From NCBI GenBank assembly GCA_024134725.1, contig CP099863.1:442001-506000 (forward strand): a stretch of DNA of 64,000 nucleotides. The letters are read 5' to 3'. Numbering within the stretch: position 1 is the stretch's first letter; each line of letters starts with the position of its first letter. The notes beneath the pieces were generated by a model. The model saw only the letters and a program-made list of their open reading frames with translations. It ran no database searches and had not been told where the DNA came from. This DNA is from Bacillus sp. 1780r2a1 (GTDB taxonomy: Bacteria; Bacillota; Bacilli; Bacillales; Bacillaceae_H). A program made the position numbers and the translations under genes. This document shows, one piece after another, positions 8,761 to 18,295 of the stretch.

Positions 8761-10164
8761 CTATAAAAGCTCTTTTTCCTCTAGATATTCTTTCAATACG
8801 CGAAGTCCAACTTGCAGCTCTTCCAGCGAATTAGTGGAAGAAAGAGCGACGCGCAGGTATTTATTAGGCGTAGTCTGTCCACTTAAGAAACGATCGGAGT
8901 GATAAATACGAATTCCACGCTCGTGAAGATCTGCTTCAAGCTGAAGTGCATTATGATAAGGGTTAATTGACAGCCAGCGGAAAAAGCTCAGCGGATGCTC
9001 GTAGTGTTTGCGAGCTGGAAAGTATTCAAAATAAAGATCGTTGGCTTCTTGAACAAGCTGTTTTTTCTTCGAGATAATGTCATGAGCTTTTCCAGATAAG
9101 ATAAGCTCCGTCACGATTTCAGCGTTTAAGGATGACGTTTTGACGTTGATATTAAAAATAGCGCGCAAAATCTTCTCTTTAAAACGCTCACCGTATACCA
9201 TATAAGCAACGCGAAGGCCTGAGTAAAGCGCTTTTGAAGTGCTGCAGATGTACACGGTTTGTTCAGGAAGTAAGTTAAACATGGGCTGTTTATAATCGGT
9301 GACTACTCCTGCTGTGAAAAAAGCGTAGATATCATCTTCAATGATAATTAAATCATGTTTTTTGATAACGGATGCCAGTGCTTTTTTACGATGGTCTGTC
9401 ATCATCACGGTCGTTGGGTTACAGCACGAAGGCATGAGAAATACGCCGTGAATAGAGGTGTGGCTACATTGTTTTTCAAGTTCTGCTGGAGACATTCCGC
9501 ATTCATCACCAGCAATAGGAACAAGCTGAATATGATACATCTTGGCAATTTCAATAAAGTTTGAGTACGTATATAAATCCGTAGCTATTTTTTGACCAGG
9601 CTCAAACAAGGCGGTTAAGCTGATGGCCAGCGCATTTTGAGCGCCAGATACGATGGAAACCTGTTCGGGGGAAGCGTTCACGCCGAGGTTTTCCATCCAG
9701 TTCACGGCGGCCATCTTCTGATGGGGAATTCCAGTAGGATCGTTGTAGTTTAAAAGCTGGTCGAAGTAGCGCTTTTCCATTACGGTTGAGAGCACTTCCT
9801 TTAAATAAGGGCTCGTTCGTTCAAATGAAGCTACAAATCCAAGATCAATGTTGCACGTGAGCCTATCTGCTGAAATCGTAATAGAGCGAGTGGCGTTTGG
9901 AGAAATGAACGTACCGCTTCCCGTTACGGCATAAATCAGGCCTTTCATTTCACAAATTTTATAAGCTCTTGTAATCGTTGTGAAGTTTAGATCAAGAAAA
10001 TCAGCTAGCTCACGCTGTGGAGGTAGCTTTGTTCCTGGAGCTAAAAAGCCGTTGGTGATATCTTCTTCGAGTAAGTGAGCTAAGGATTGGTAGTAAGGAC
10101 GCTTTAACGACGAGCGATCAGGCTTCCATGACATGGGATAATGTTCAAATGAGTTTACAGGCAT
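8761..10164 (-). CDS. MocR/GabR-type regulator (GntR helix-turn-helix fused to an aminotransferase domain)
   Basis: 467 aa. Residues about 20-90 form a winged helix of the GntR family (KLPPQRELADFLDLNFTTITRAYKICEMKGLIYAVTGSGTFI). The rest is a fold-type I PLP aminotransferase domain, with the Lys-containing block ICSTSKALYSGLRVAYM near residue 300. MocR proteins bind PLP through this domain and control nearby amino acid or vitamin B6 genes. An excellent GGAGGTG site precedes ATG 10164. It is divergent from azlCD, and nested inverted repeats in the shared promoter region are good operator candidates, so control of branched-chain amino acid export is likely (inference). Confidence 0.92.
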   Translation of the reverse strand: MPVNSFEHYPMSWKPDRSSLKRPYYQSLAHLLEEDITNGFLAPGTKLPPQRELADFLDLNFTTITRAYKICEMKGLIYAVTGSGTFISPNATRSITISADRLTCNIDLGFVASFERTSPYLKEVLSTVMEKRYFDQLLNYNDPTGIPHQKMAAVNWMENLGVNASPEQVSIVSGAQNALAISLTALFEPGQKIATDLYTYSNFIEIAKMYHIQLVPIAGDECGMSPAELEKQCSHTSIHGVFLMPSCCNPTTVMMTDHRKKALASVIKKHDLIIIEDDIYAFFTAGVVTDYKQPMFNLLPEQTVYICSTSKALYSGLRVAYMVYGERFKEKILRAIFNINVKTSSLNAEIVTELILSGKAHDIISKKKQLVQEANDLYFEYFPARKHYEHPLSFFRWLSINPYHNALQLEADLHERGIRIYHSDRFLSGQTTPNKYLRVALSSTNSLEELQVGLRVLKEYLEEKELL

Positions 10165-10232
10165 GACGCCACCTCCAGTTCAGACGTTTGGTAATTCTTA
10201 TTTTAGTATAGCCCAAACCATCGTGCCGGAGA

Positions 10233-10273
10233 GAATTGTAATCCATACAATTCTTTTATTTTTTGTATGGATT
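10233..10273. promoter_or_regulatory. Nested inverted repeats between mocR and azlC
   Basis: Two perfect inverted repeats overlap: GAATTGTA/TACAATTC (10233-10240 and 10246-10253) and AATCCATACAA/TTGTATGGATT (10240-10250 and 10263-10273). The half sites share the core ATACAA, which resembles MocR-type half sites. This is probably the regulator's operator; an RNA hairpin in the azlC leader is the alternative. Confidence 0.6.
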
Positions 10274-10321
10274 GGGTGTGTTAAAACTAAAATAAGTTAC
10301 TCAAGCAAGGATGTGAAATCA

Positions 10322-11029
10322 ATGAGCCATCAAGAAAAAATACGCGCACTTCGCGCAGCATTCCCGCACACTCTGCCGATTTTTGCAGGCTTTTTGTTTT
10401 TAGGAGGGGCGTACGGCATCTATATGAACTCCCTAGGGTTTCATCCCATATATCCAATTCTCATGAGTTTATTTATCTTCGCAGGATCAATGGAGTTTGT
10501 TGCAGGGGGGCTGTTGCTGGCGACGTTTAATCCAGTCAGTGCATTAGTACTTACGCTTATGGTTAATGCTAGACACTTATTTTATGGGCTTTCTCTATTA
10601 GAAAAATACAGCGGCGTTGGGAGAAAGAAAGGCTACTTAATCTATGGTCTTTGCGACGAATCATTCTCCATCAGTCAGGCAACGGATGTACCTAAAGGAA
10701 TTGATAAAGGCTGGTTTTTCTTTTTTATTACGCTGTTGAATCACTGCTACTGGGTACTCGGCTCAGCACTTGGCAGTATCTTTGGCTCGTTTATTACGTT
10801 CAGCACGGAAGGAATTGAATTCGTCATGACCGCGCTGTTTGTCGTCATTTTTATGGAGCAATGGAAAAAAGGCAAGCAGTACCACAGCGCACTGATCGGA
10901 ATTGGTTTTTCGAGCGTAAGCCTGTTTGTTTTTGGCCCAAATAGCTTTATTATTCCAGCTATGATTTTGATACTAGCGGTATTAACGCTCATTCGCAAGC
11001 CTGTTCAAAAAGCAGAGGTGACAATGTAA
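10322..11029 (+). CDS. azlC: AzlC-family branched-chain amino acid exporter, large subunit
   Basis: Membrane protein of the AzlC/YgaZ family, which forms an export complex with the small AzlD partner for branched-chain amino acids and their analogues. Typical blocks are [22 protein letters not shown] near the N-terminus and [12 protein letters not shown]. The frame is open back to 10163, but [15 protein letters not shown] at ATG 10322 matches the family start and has AAGGATG upstream; this gives 235 aa, a normal length. azlD starts 1 bp after the stop. Confidence 0.92.
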   Translation: MSHQEKIRALRAAFPHTLPIFAGFLFLGGAYGIYMNSLGFHPIYPILMSLFIFAGSMEFVAGGLLLATFNPVSALVLTLMVNARHLFYGLSLLEKYSGVGRKKGYLIYGLCDESFSISQATDVPKGIDKGWFFFFITLLNHCYWVLGSALGSIFGSFITFSTEGIEFVMTALFVVIFMEQWKKGKQYHSALIGIGFSSVSLFVFGPNSFIIPAMILILAVLTLIRKPVQKAEVTM

Positions 11030-11030
11030 T

Positions 11031-11357
11031 ATGACTATTACCCAGCAAGTTATCATGATTATAATGGTTGTTCTCGGAACGATGATTACGCGCTTTTTAC
11101 CATTTTTACTTTTTCCAGCCAATAAGCCAACCCCTAAGTATGTTCAGTATCTCGGAGTTGTTCTACCGGCAGCGGTCATCGGATTGTTGGTTGTGTATTC
11201 GTTAAAGGATATCAGCTTTATTTCAGGAAGTCATGGGTTACCTGAAATGCTAGCAGTTGGCTTTGTGGTACTGCTTCATGCATGGAGAGGAAGCATGCTG
11301 CTTTCGATTGGAGGAGGAACGCTTTTATATATGGGATTGATTCAGCTGGTGTTTTGA
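11031..11357 (+). CDS. azlD: AzlD-family small subunit of branched-chain amino acid exporter
   Basis: 108 aa, four hydrophobic helices, with the AzlD signature [13 protein letters not shown] near the N-terminus. It is directly adjacent to azlC, so translation is probably coupled and the two form one complex in the cytoplasmic membrane. Confidence 0.92.
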   Translation: MTITQQVIMIIMVVLGTMITRFLPFLLFPANKPTPKYVQYLGVVLPAAVIGLLVVYSLKDISFISGSHGLPEMLAVGFVVLLHAWRGSMLLSIGGGTLLYMGLIQLVF

Positions 11358-11514
11358 AAGGCGCCAGTTTTGTGTCATTTTTTTGATATGAGGCTCCACT
11401 TTTTGTTCATTATGGTAGAGATAAATAAAAAGATAAATTAATTAATAGTTCAGCATTTTTGTGCGCTGTCGTAGAATAGAGAAAAGCAACTATTACAAAC
11501 AATGGAGAAAGAAT

Positions 11515-12300
11515 ATGAACCATAAATTTGAAAAGCTATTTAACTTTCGAGATGTTGGCGGAGTGATGACAGAGAATGGCGAAAAGCTTAAAGAAGGAGT
11601 TTTGTTTCGCTCAGAAGATCTATCAAAGCTAACGAAACAAGATATTGAGACCTTTCGTCAGCTGAATATTAAAGCACTTTGTGATTTAAGAATGCCATCT
11701 GAACAAAAATCAAAGGTTAGTCGAGTGGGACCAGGCCCTGGTATGGAGCTATTATCGGTATCTATCCATGACAAGAGCCAAGAGTTTACCCATCTTGAGT
11801 TTTTTAAGTTTCTTGTGAGCAAGTCGACTAGCGTTGATTTCGAAAAAATCATGAGAGATATGTATGAGCACATGGCTTTTGGCTGTCATGACGAAATAAA
11901 AGAAATTATTTGCTTCTTATCTCATACAAGTCGGATACCTGCTCTTATTCATTGTACGGGTGGTAAGGATCGAACCGGGTTTATTGCGGCTATTATTCAA
12001 CTATATTTGGGCGTTTCATATGAAACAGTAATAGCTGAATACTTAAAGTCAAATGAGTTAATTGCAGAAAAAATGAAAAGAACTGAGTCGTTTATTCGAT
12101 GGATGAGCTTATTTCGAATTTCCCCTGAGCAAATCAGGCCCGTTCTGGAAGTGCGTCGTGAGTACTTGGAAGATGTTTATCAAAAAATCATGAAGCAGTA
12201 CGGAGATATTGAAACGTATTTAAAAGAAGGGTGCGATATTCCGAGAAGTTGTTTAGAAGAGCTGAAAAGAAAGTTTCTTTCATCCAGCGAAGGCCAATAA
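11515..12300 (+). CDS. Tyrosine-protein phosphatase (Tyr_phosphatase3 family)
   Basis: 261 aa. The N-terminal FNFRDVGGVMTENG and the P-loop IHCTGGKDRTGF (catalytic Cys, invariant Arg) are diagnostic of the bacterial protein tyrosine/lipid phosphatase family with an HCxxGKDR loop. The start at ATG 11515 follows GGAGAAAG; the frame is open further upstream to 11461 but without a ribosome site. It stands alone with a strong terminator after it. The substrate could be phosphotyrosine or phosphoinositide-like; it cannot be told. Confidence 0.9.
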   Translation: MNHKFEKLFNFRDVGGVMTENGEKLKEGVLFRSEDLSKLTKQDIETFRQLNIKALCDLRMPSEQKSKVSRVGPGPGMELLSVSIHDKSQEFTHLEFFKFLVSKSTSVDFEKIMRDMYEHMAFGCHDEIKEIICFLSHTSRIPALIHCTGGKDRTGFIAAIIQLYLGVSYETVIAEYLKSNELIAEKMKRTESFIRWMSLFRISPEQIRPVLEVRREYLEDVYQKIMKQYGDIETYLKEGCDIPRSCLEELKRKFLSSSEGQ

Positions 12301-12309
12301 CAAAGCAAA

Positions 12310-12342
12310 AAGAAGCCGAACTCCATTTGAGTTCGGCTTCTT
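12310..12342. terminator. Bidirectional intrinsic terminator
   Basis: A 14-bp perfect stem (12310-12323 with 12329-12342) with a 5-nt loop between the convergent phosphatase and YhgE-like genes. Confidence 0.85.
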
Positions 12343-12352
12343 GTGATTTCTA

Positions 12353-13537
12353 TTACTGTTCAAGCTCTACTTTTTCGTTGACGGCTTGTGGCTTAAACGC
12401 AGAAATTAGGATCACAATTCCGCTGATGATTCCAATCCATACAAGTATGGATAGTGGACCATCCCACGTGATGCTCTTTCCAAAAAAGAAGAGATCTCGT
12501 AACCCTTCAATCATGAATCGCATTGGCAACCATGAATAAATCCAGTCTCTGTAAAAAGAAGACATCATTTCTGGAGGCAGTGAAAGCAAAGGTGCTCCAA
12601 AGAAAAGCATTAGGGCAAATAAGGGTATTCCTTTTATGCCTACTAGTGAAAGAACGGCCGAAATCATTAAAATGAAACTAAAGGACGTAATCGTTAAGAA
12701 TAAGGCTGCGTCTGTAAACTGTGGAATATGGAAACCAACCATGTGAGCAGCTAACCAGGTTAAGCTAAATCCAATTACAAGTGCTATGAAAGCGCCCATG
12801 AATAGTTGGATTAATTTAGCTTTTACAACATCTTTACGGTTTCTAGCCTTTAATTTACGAGTTGCGATGAAAAGAATAGCGGCACTTGCTAGGCAAGCAA
12901 TCCATAAGGGTTGAAACAAAGAGATTGGAGAATTGCCGTTTGCGCTATTTTTGCCGGTTTCGTGAACATTTTTCATCGTTTTACCAATCGGGTTCGCGAA
13001 CAGTTCAACTTGCTTTGGCGTTAACGTTGCCCCTTGTTTTTCTAATTCAGTAATGAGCTGAGTGCGTACAGTTGTGTTTATCTGATCAACTACATTGTTT
13101 ACTATTTGTCCTGCAGCTGTGGATGCCATCGTGTTCATCCCTTGATTAATAAAAACCTCTAATTTAGCTGTTTCCGGGGCAGGTGTCTTGAAAGAAGCTT
13201 GCTTTGCGCTGAAGTCTTTAGGAATGACGAGTGCTGCGTAATAGTCTCGATTTTCCAATCCTTTTTGCATATCATTTTCATTTTCTTCAACAATCCACTT
13301 CACAGCCGGTTCACTTTCAGCTGTAGCTTTTGAGCTTTTTATCACCATGTCTACAACTTTCTGTCCCATATTTACCTCGGGTTGATTAGGGAGCTGAATT
13401 CCTTCATCTGCGTTCACAATCGCGATCGGTAAGTTCTTAAGTTCAGGCTGAACGGATGGATATAATGTTTGTAAAAAAATAAAGATAATGCCAAACACAA
13501 TAAGAGGTGAAAATAAGAGCAGTTTGTTCTTAAACAT
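12353..13537 (-). CDS. YhgE/Pip-family ABC-2-like membrane exporter
   Basis: 394 aa. One N-terminal helix (LLLFSPLIVFGIIFIFLQTLYP) is followed by an extracytoplasmic domain of roughly 200 residues containing the block PIAIVNADEGIQLPNQ, then five or six C-terminal helices. This is the layout of the YhgE/Pip and DUF3533 family, related to ABC-2 permeases and often found next to TetR regulators in drug or secretion contexts. It is divergent from the TetR gene at 13709. GGAGGAAG precedes the start. Substrate unknown. Confidence 0.85.
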   Translation of the reverse strand: MFKNKLLLFSPLIVFGIIFIFLQTLYPSVQPELKNLPIAIVNADEGIQLPNQPEVNMGQKVVDMVIKSSKATAESEPAVKWIVEENENDMQKGLENRDYYAALVIPKDFSAKQASFKTPAPETAKLEVFINQGMNTMASTAAGQIVNNVVDQINTTVRTQLITELEKQGATLTPKQVELFANPIGKTMKNVHETGKNSANGNSPISLFQPLWIACLASAAILFIATRKLKARNRKDVVKAKLIQLFMGAFIALVIGFSLTWLAAHMVGFHIPQFTDAALFLTITSFSFILMISAVLSLVGIKGIPLFALMLFFGAPLLSLPPEMMSSFYRDWIYSWLPMRFMIEGLRDLFFFGKSITWDGPLSILVWIGIISGIVILISAFKPQAVNEKVELEQ

Positions 13538-13565
13538 GTTTCTTCCTCCTTACACTTTTGATAAA

Positions 13566-13591
13566 ATAATGAACAACCTGTTGTTTATTAT
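13566..13591. promoter_or_regulatory. Probable TetR operator
   Basis: Inverted repeat ATAATGAACAA/TTGTTTATTAT (10 of 11 matching) with a 4-nt centre, placed in the gap between the divergent YhgE-like and tetR genes. Confidence 0.55.
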
Positions 13592-13708
13592 GATTCTATT
13601 CGAATTCTATACTTTGTATGAGGCGTCATCAATAATCAAAATTCAAGGATGTGTTGGTTACGGGACACTACTTAGCAATCTGTTGGATAAAATAAAGGGG
13701 GACATACG

Positions 13709-14326
13709 ATGAAAAATCAGCATTTGGACTTACGAATTGTTCGGACAAGAGAATCTATCAAAAATGCATTCATTGAATTGATTGAGGAAAAAGGGTTCGA
13801 CGCTATTTCAGTGAAAGATATCACAACGAGAGCCAACATCAATCGAGGCACATTCTATGCGCATTATGAGGATAAATTTGATTTAATGAAGAAATGTGAA
13901 GATGAAGTAATGCTAGAGCTTTCAACTATTGTAAAAGAGAACTTCCCAAGCGTTGTTGCTTCTCTAGAGAAAGATTCACCAATAGCAGTTCCGTCTACCA
14001 TTGCAATCGTAATCTTTGAATATCTAAACAAAAACAGTAGTTTCATGAGAGCGTTATTAGGTCCAAACGGAGATTTATCTTTTCAGACGAGGTTAAAAAA
14101 GTTTATGTGGAAAGAAATCTTTGAAAATGAAGCCTTTGACTTTGTTCGGAAAGAAAATTTTCTTGTTCCAGGAGACTACTTGGCTTCTTACATAGCTTCT
14201 GCGCATATTGGAGTAATCCAACAGTGGCTTAATAGCGGCCGAAAAGAATCGCCAGAAGAAATGGCTAAAATCTTTTCAATCATTACTTTTAACGGTCCTT
14301 TTTTTGCTGCTGGTTTGAAAAAATAA
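13709..14326 (+). CDS. TetR/AcrR-family regulator
   Basis: 205 aa. The N-terminal helix-turn-helix is clear (SVKDITTRANINRGTFYAHYEDKFDLM, residues about 32-58). The C-terminal domain matches the TetR type usually associated with YhgE/Pip exporters. AAAGGGGGAC precedes ATG 13709. The arrangement with the divergent exporter and an intervening palindrome argues that it represses that exporter and itself. Ligand unknown. Confidence 0.9.
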   Translation: MKNQHLDLRIVRTRESIKNAFIELIEEKGFDAISVKDITTRANINRGTFYAHYEDKFDLMKKCEDEVMLELSTIVKENFPSVVASLEKDSPIAVPSTIAIVIFEYLNKNSSFMRALLGPNGDLSFQTRLKKFMWKEIFENEAFDFVRKENFLVPGDYLASYIASAHIGVIQQWLNSGRKESPEEMAKIFSIITFNGPFFAAGLKK

Positions 14327-14364
14327 GGTGCCAGAAGGTCTATCTAAGAAGGATCTTCATCTCA

Positions 14365-14400
14365 AAAAAGCTAAACTGCTGTTAGTTTAGCCTTTTTTTA
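14365..14400 (+). terminator. Intrinsic terminator after tetR
   Basis: Stem GCTAAACT with AGTTTAGC, 6-nt loop, then a T7 run. The A6 run on the other side allows it to act for the convergent ferritin-like gene too. Confidence 0.8.
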
Positions 14401-14416
14401 AAAGATGTTTAATCGG

Positions 14417-15307
14417 TTAGCCGAAAGATGCAACCCCTCTTTCAAAAGCAGCTAAATGATTGACAGATGCGTTTCGTAGCTGTGAAAAGACCGTTCGTGC
14501 ATCACTTGGAATATCGTATGTTAAAAAGCGTTCGTACATCTTAATATTATCAATCTCTGCTTGAACACCTGCTGAATATGCAGCTTTGAGGTTTGCTGGA
14601 GTTTTGACAAGGTCTTGAGAAGTATCATCAGGAATCGGTGCTTGGTAGCGATCAAATAGTGGCAGTAGTGCATCAATATGGCGTAGTTCCGCTTCCTTGA
14701 TTTGAACGAATGTTCGTACGGGCCCAAACGTTTGAATAACGTTATTATATCTAGACTGAGCTAGGTACTCGTCTTGAAGTGCATATGTCAGCATTTCTGA
14801 TAACGATAGCGATGGTGCATTTAATGCCCCTTTAGCACCGTAATTATCAAGCTGCCTTTGAGACGAAGAGGGCTTTGGGTTTTTCATAAAATATAAGAAC
14901 CATACGGCGTGATTCTGCTCATCTGAGGCTGCTCGTCGAAAACGATCTTTTATCGTAAGGTCTTGCGCTTTGTCTGAAATATCTAAGTAAGAATCCACAG
15001 CTTCTTGCTCGTCTTTAAACGCAAACTCAATGCCATCTTTATAATTGTTGGGACATTGTTCAGTGATTTGATAAGAGGGCTGTCTTCCAGCTAACGCTAT
15101 ATAAATTCTGGTGAACTCTTCAAGGTGTCGTTTTTCATCTTTTTGAATTTCACGTATTTTGTTGCGCTCTTCTTTTGTCGGTGCTAGGTTAGCTAACTTT
15201 TCGTAGCACGAAATAGCACTATACTCTGCATTGATAGCTTTTTGAATATCGCTTAAAAGCTTTGTATCTGAGGTGTTTCGATAAAAATCATGAAAGTATG
15301 AATACAT
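14417..15307 (-). CDS. Double ferritin-like domain protein (rubrerythrin-like N-terminus, DUF2202-like C-terminus)
   Basis: 296 aa. The first half (residues about 8-140) has the four-helix pattern with metal-type Glu/His motifs: AINAEYSAISCYEKL, EKRHLEEF, DEQEAVDSYL, ASDEQNHAVWF. The second half (about 165-296) repeats the pattern: YALQDEYLAQSRYNNVI, EAELRHIDALLPLF, AEIDNIKMYERFL, ASVNHLAAF. The second half resembles DUF2202. The start at 15307 follows AAGGAGGAC; further upstream codons lack a ribosome site. A role in iron or peroxide handling is expected from the family, but no catalysis is proven. Confidence 0.82.
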   Translation of the reverse strand: MYSYFHDFYRNTSDTKLLSDIQKAINAEYSAISCYEKLANLAPTKEERNKIREIQKDEKRHLEEFTRIYIALAGRQPSYQITEQCPNNYKDGIEFAFKDEQEAVDSYLDISDKAQDLTIKDRFRRAASDEQNHAVWFLYFMKNPKPSSSQRQLDNYGAKGALNAPSLSLSEMLTYALQDEYLAQSRYNNVIQTFGPVRTFVQIKEAELRHIDALLPLFDRYQAPIPDDTSQDLVKTPANLKAAYSAGVQAEIDNIKMYERFLTYDIPSDARTVFSQLRNASVNHLAAFERGVASFG

Positions 15308-15526
15308 AGATTGTCCTCCTTGTATTTGCAATTCATACATTTTATGTATGTAAAGCGGGCTAGTGTGCATGACTATGTTCTAAGACGTAATGATTAGTTA
15401 ATTCGTATGATGTTTTTTTCTAATGCTTAATGCCTTTTTCCTGTTTTTACATATCATCCATAATTTTCAATTTATGAATGATATACTTTTTAAGTTAAGA
15501 AAAAACGGACGAGTGAGGCGAACAAG

Positions 15527-16414
15527 ATGAAGAAATGGTTACTTGTAACAGCTGCAAGCTTACTACTAGCAGCTTGCGGTAAAGACGAGAGTGCAGAACA
15601 AGCGAAAGAAACAGCGGCTGCGGAAGAGCAAAAGAATGAAGAAAAAATAGAAAAAGAAGCTGAAAAGGAAAATTCAAAAGAAGAAACCTCAAAAGTGGAA
15701 CTATCCCAAGAAGAGATGGACCAGCTTCGAATCCCAACGGTTTCAATTGATTCACCATATTACGAAAAAGATCTTACAGAACAAGAACTAGTTGAAAACT
15801 ATATGGACGAGACGGGAAGGATTTACTTTAGCTTAACGGAAGAGCCAATCCGAACAATTGTCAGCAGTACGTCATCTTCAAAGATTTCAAACATCACAAA
15901 CTACAGTGATGTGTTTATTAATCCAGAAAGCCAACAAGCATATCAGCTTCAAAATCAAGCCGAAAGGGATCAAATCTATAAATTAATTTTAGCCAATCAG
16001 CCAACGCAGCTTAAAGGCACGGATCCTTCTGAATATAGGTCATGGGAACAAGCGACGAACTTAGAGCGAGGCATGATGCAGATGCTTTATTTAGTCGGAC
16101 CGACAATGAATGATATTAAAACTACGATGGACCGTGACTTATATGATCACCCGGCGTTTGTAGTAGGACAAGAAGAGCTAGAAAAATTAGGTGCACCGCT
16201 TGTTTTTGTACCGGCTCCGCAAACTCCGCTAGACTATGAGCTTTTTGAAAACATGAAAATGGTTCAAGCAATGTGGGGACAGGTAGGTAAATTTGAGAAT
16301 CCTGCTGAAAATAAAGCGGAATTTGAAAAGGTATATGCTCAAGCTAGACAAGAAACGAACAATTTATTCGCGCGCATTAACTATGCGTTAACGGAAGACG
16401 GCTTTGGTGAATAA
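15527..16414 (+). CDS. Lipoprotein of unknown function
   Basis: 295 aa. Signal peptide with lipobox LLAAC (Cys 17), then a very acidic/basic low-complexity linker rich in Glu and Lys to about residue 65, then a soluble extracytoplasmic domain. No family recognised in the domain. GTGAGGCG precedes ATG 15527. Single gene with its own terminator. Likely membrane-anchored on the outer face. Confidence 0.85.
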   Translation: MKKWLLVTAASLLLAACGKDESAEQAKETAAAEEQKNEEKIEKEAEKENSKEETSKVELSQEEMDQLRIPTVSIDSPYYEKDLTEQELVENYMDETGRIYFSLTEEPIRTIVSSTSSSKISNITNYSDVFINPESQQAYQLQNQAERDQIYKLILANQPTQLKGTDPSEYRSWEQATNLERGMMQMLYLVGPTMNDIKTTMDRDLYDHPAFVVGQEELEKLGAPLVFVPAPQTPLDYELFENMKMVQAMWGQVGKFENPAENKAEFEKVYAQARQETNNLFARINYALTEDGFGE

Positions 16415-16436
16415 GCAAATTTGATTTATCAAAAAC

Positions 16437-16470
16437 AAAAGCTGAACCTCATGTAGGCTCAGCTTTTTGT
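16437..16470 (+). terminator. Intrinsic terminator
   Basis: AAAAGCTGA paired with TCAGCTTTTT, plus an inner CCT/AGG pairing; T5 run. It lies between the lipoprotein gene and the convergent dus gene. Confidence 0.8.
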
Positions 16471-16497
16471 GTTGACACTTTTTAAGTAAAGCAAAGA

Positions 16498-17496
16498 TTA
16501 CTTAATGGAAAAACCTTCGTCTTCTTTCATGCCAGTTCGATCTTTGAACTCATCAAGCAGATCGCGTACTTCATCAGTTGTTTCTGTGCTCATCAGTAAG
16601 TTTCGTAACTCACTTGCACCTCGGAATCCACGAACGTAGATTTTGAAGAAGCGACGAAGCGGTTTAAATGGACGTGGCTCTAATTCTTTCGAATATTTAT
16701 CGTGAAGATCTAGCTGCAAACGAAGAAGGTCTAATAGCTCTTCGCTTGTATGCTCTTTCTTTTCTTTTTCGAACGCGAATGGATTATGGAAGATTCCGCG
16801 TCCAATCATAACTCCATCAATACCGTACTTCTCCGCAAGCTCCAAGCCTTGTTGACGGTCAGCAATGTCACCGTTAATCGTAAGAAGCGTATGAGGCGCA
16901 ATTTCATCACGAAGTTTTTTGATTTCTGGGATCAGCTCCCAGTGTGCGTCCACGTCACTCATTTCTTTTTTCGTACGAAGGTGGATAGATAGGTTAACGA
17001 TATCTTGTTCTAAAATATGCTTTAACCAGTCGTACCACTCGTCGACTTTTGTATAGCCAAGGCGCGTTTTTACGCTGACAGGAAGTCCGCCAGCTTTAGC
17101 CGCTTGGATAATCTCTGCCGCAACGTCTGGACGACGAATTAAGCCAGATCCTTTTCCGTTTCCTGCAACGTTTTGTACAGGACAGCCCATATTAATATCG
17201 ATGCCGCGGAAGCCCATTTCAGCCATGCCGATACTCATTTGACGGAAGTATTCAGGCTTGTCTCCCCAAATATGCGCAACGATTGGCTGCTCATCTTCAG
17301 TGAACGTTAGACGTCCTTTTACGCTATCTTTTCCTTTCGGATGGCAGTAGCTTTCCGTATTCGTAAACTCTGTAAAAAACACATCAGGTCGAGCTGCTTC
17401 TGTCACCACGTGACGGAAAACAACGTCCGTTACGGCTTCCATTGGCGCCAAAATAAAGAACGGACGAGGCAGCTCATGCCAAAAATTATCTTTCAT
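16498..17496 (-). CDS. dus: tRNA-dihydrouridine synthase
   Basis: 332 aa, the usual length for Dus. FMN-dependent reduction of uridine to dihydrouridine in the tRNA D-loop. Motifs: [12 protein letters not shown] at residues 17-28, INMGCPV with the catalytic Cys 105, VKTRLGY, the [28 protein letters not shown] flavin-phosphate region, and a C-terminal helical domain. The usual IHGRT block reads IHLRT here. Which uridine position is modified cannot be told. Confidence 0.93.
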   Translation of the reverse strand: MKDNFWHELPRPFFILAPMEAVTDVVFRHVVTEAARPDVFFTEFTNTESYCHPKGKDSVKGRLTFTEDEQPIVAHIWGDKPEYFRQMSIGMAEMGFRGIDINMGCPVQNVAGNGKGSGLIRRPDVAAEIIQAAKAGGLPVSVKTRLGYTKVDEWYDWLKHILEQDIVNLSIHLRTKKEMSDVDAHWELIPEIKKLRDEIAPHTLLTINGDIADRQQGLELAEKYGIDGVMIGRGIFHNPFAFEKEKKEHTSEELLDLLRLQLDLHDKYSKELEPRPFKPLRRFFKIYVRGFRGASELRNLLMSTETTDEVRDLLDEFKDRTGMKEDEGFSIK

Positions 17497-17770
17497 TTTA
17501 TATCTAAACCCTTTCCTTAAAGGGAAACGTGTTCCCGAAATTAAAAAGTGAAATGATTGTTAGAGAGCTGATTTCTACTATAGAAGAAATTCAACACTAT
17601 ATACTTTAATAGTATTAAATAAAAAGTGCAAGGGAACGGGGTATCTTGTTGTGCTGGAAATTGTTATTTAAATCGTTTTGTGGTTCTGATGAAAAGGAAA
17701 ATGATTGAATTCCCTATAAATATTTTATAAAATTAAATAGCGCACAATTTTTATAAAGGGGGAAGCGAAT

Positions 17771-18253
17771 GTGGAGACTTTGTACGACTTGACGGTAAAA
17801 AAGACAAATGGCGAAGAACAAGCATTAAAGAAGTATGAAGGCAAAGTAGTGCTCATTGTGAACACGGCTAGTCACTGCGGTTTGGCAGGTCAGTTTAAAG
17901 AACTACAAGAGCTATATGACAAATACAACGAACAAGGCTTAGAAATCTTAGGTTTTCCATGCGGTCAATTTAACAACCAAGAGTTCGATAATATTAATGA
18001 AACAACGCAGTTCTGCCAGCTGAATTACGGCGTAACTTTCCCGATGTTTGCGAAGGTTGATGTGAACGGAGAGAATGAAGACCCGCTGTTTACGTTTTTA
18101 AAGAATCAAAAAAAGGGTCTCCTATCTAAAAACATCAAGTGGAACTTTACAAAGTTTCTTGTTGATAAGAAAGGCCGTGTCTTAGAGCGCTATGCGCCAA
18201 CTGTGGAGCCGAAAAAGATTGAGAAAGAAATTGTGAAGCAGTTAGCGCTGTAG
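17771..18253 (+). CDS. Glutathione-peroxidase-family thiol peroxidase (BsaA-like)
   Basis: 160 aa, thioredoxin fold. Peroxidatic Cys 36 lies in NTASHCGLAGQF, where most relatives have CGxTxQ; the tetrad partners FPCGQFNNQE and KWNFTKFLVD are intact. The second Cys in FPCGQ is the usual resolving or conserved Cys. In Bacillus these enzymes use thioredoxin rather than glutathione. The GTG start at 17771 follows AAAGGGGGAAG. Cytosolic peroxide detoxification. Confidence 0.92.
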   Translation: METLYDLTVKKTNGEEQALKKYEGKVVLIVNTASHCGLAGQFKELQELYDKYNEQGLEILGFPCGQFNNQEFDNINETTQFCQLNYGVTFPMFAKVDVNGENEDPLFTFLKNQKKGLLSKNIKWNFTKFLVDKKGRVLERYAPTVEPKKIEKEIVKQLAL

Positions 18254-18265
18254 AGAAAGATTAAA

Positions 18266-18289
18266 AGGAGCTTAGGTATCTAAGCTCCT
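18266..18289 (-). terminator. Hairpin terminator, best on minus strand
   Basis: AGGAGCTTAG/CTAAGCTCCT, 10-bp perfect stem with 4-nt loop. The T-rich tail follows on the minus strand, but that lies after the stop of the gene ending at 18296, so it probably ends that transcript and may also stop gpx. Confidence 0.65.
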
Positions 18290-18295
18290 AAAATA

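Noticed and set aside
10163-10321. 53-residue N-terminal extension of AzlC
   Set aside because: Would run through the mocR start and the operator palindromes; AzlC family proteins start at the MSHQEKIRA equivalent.
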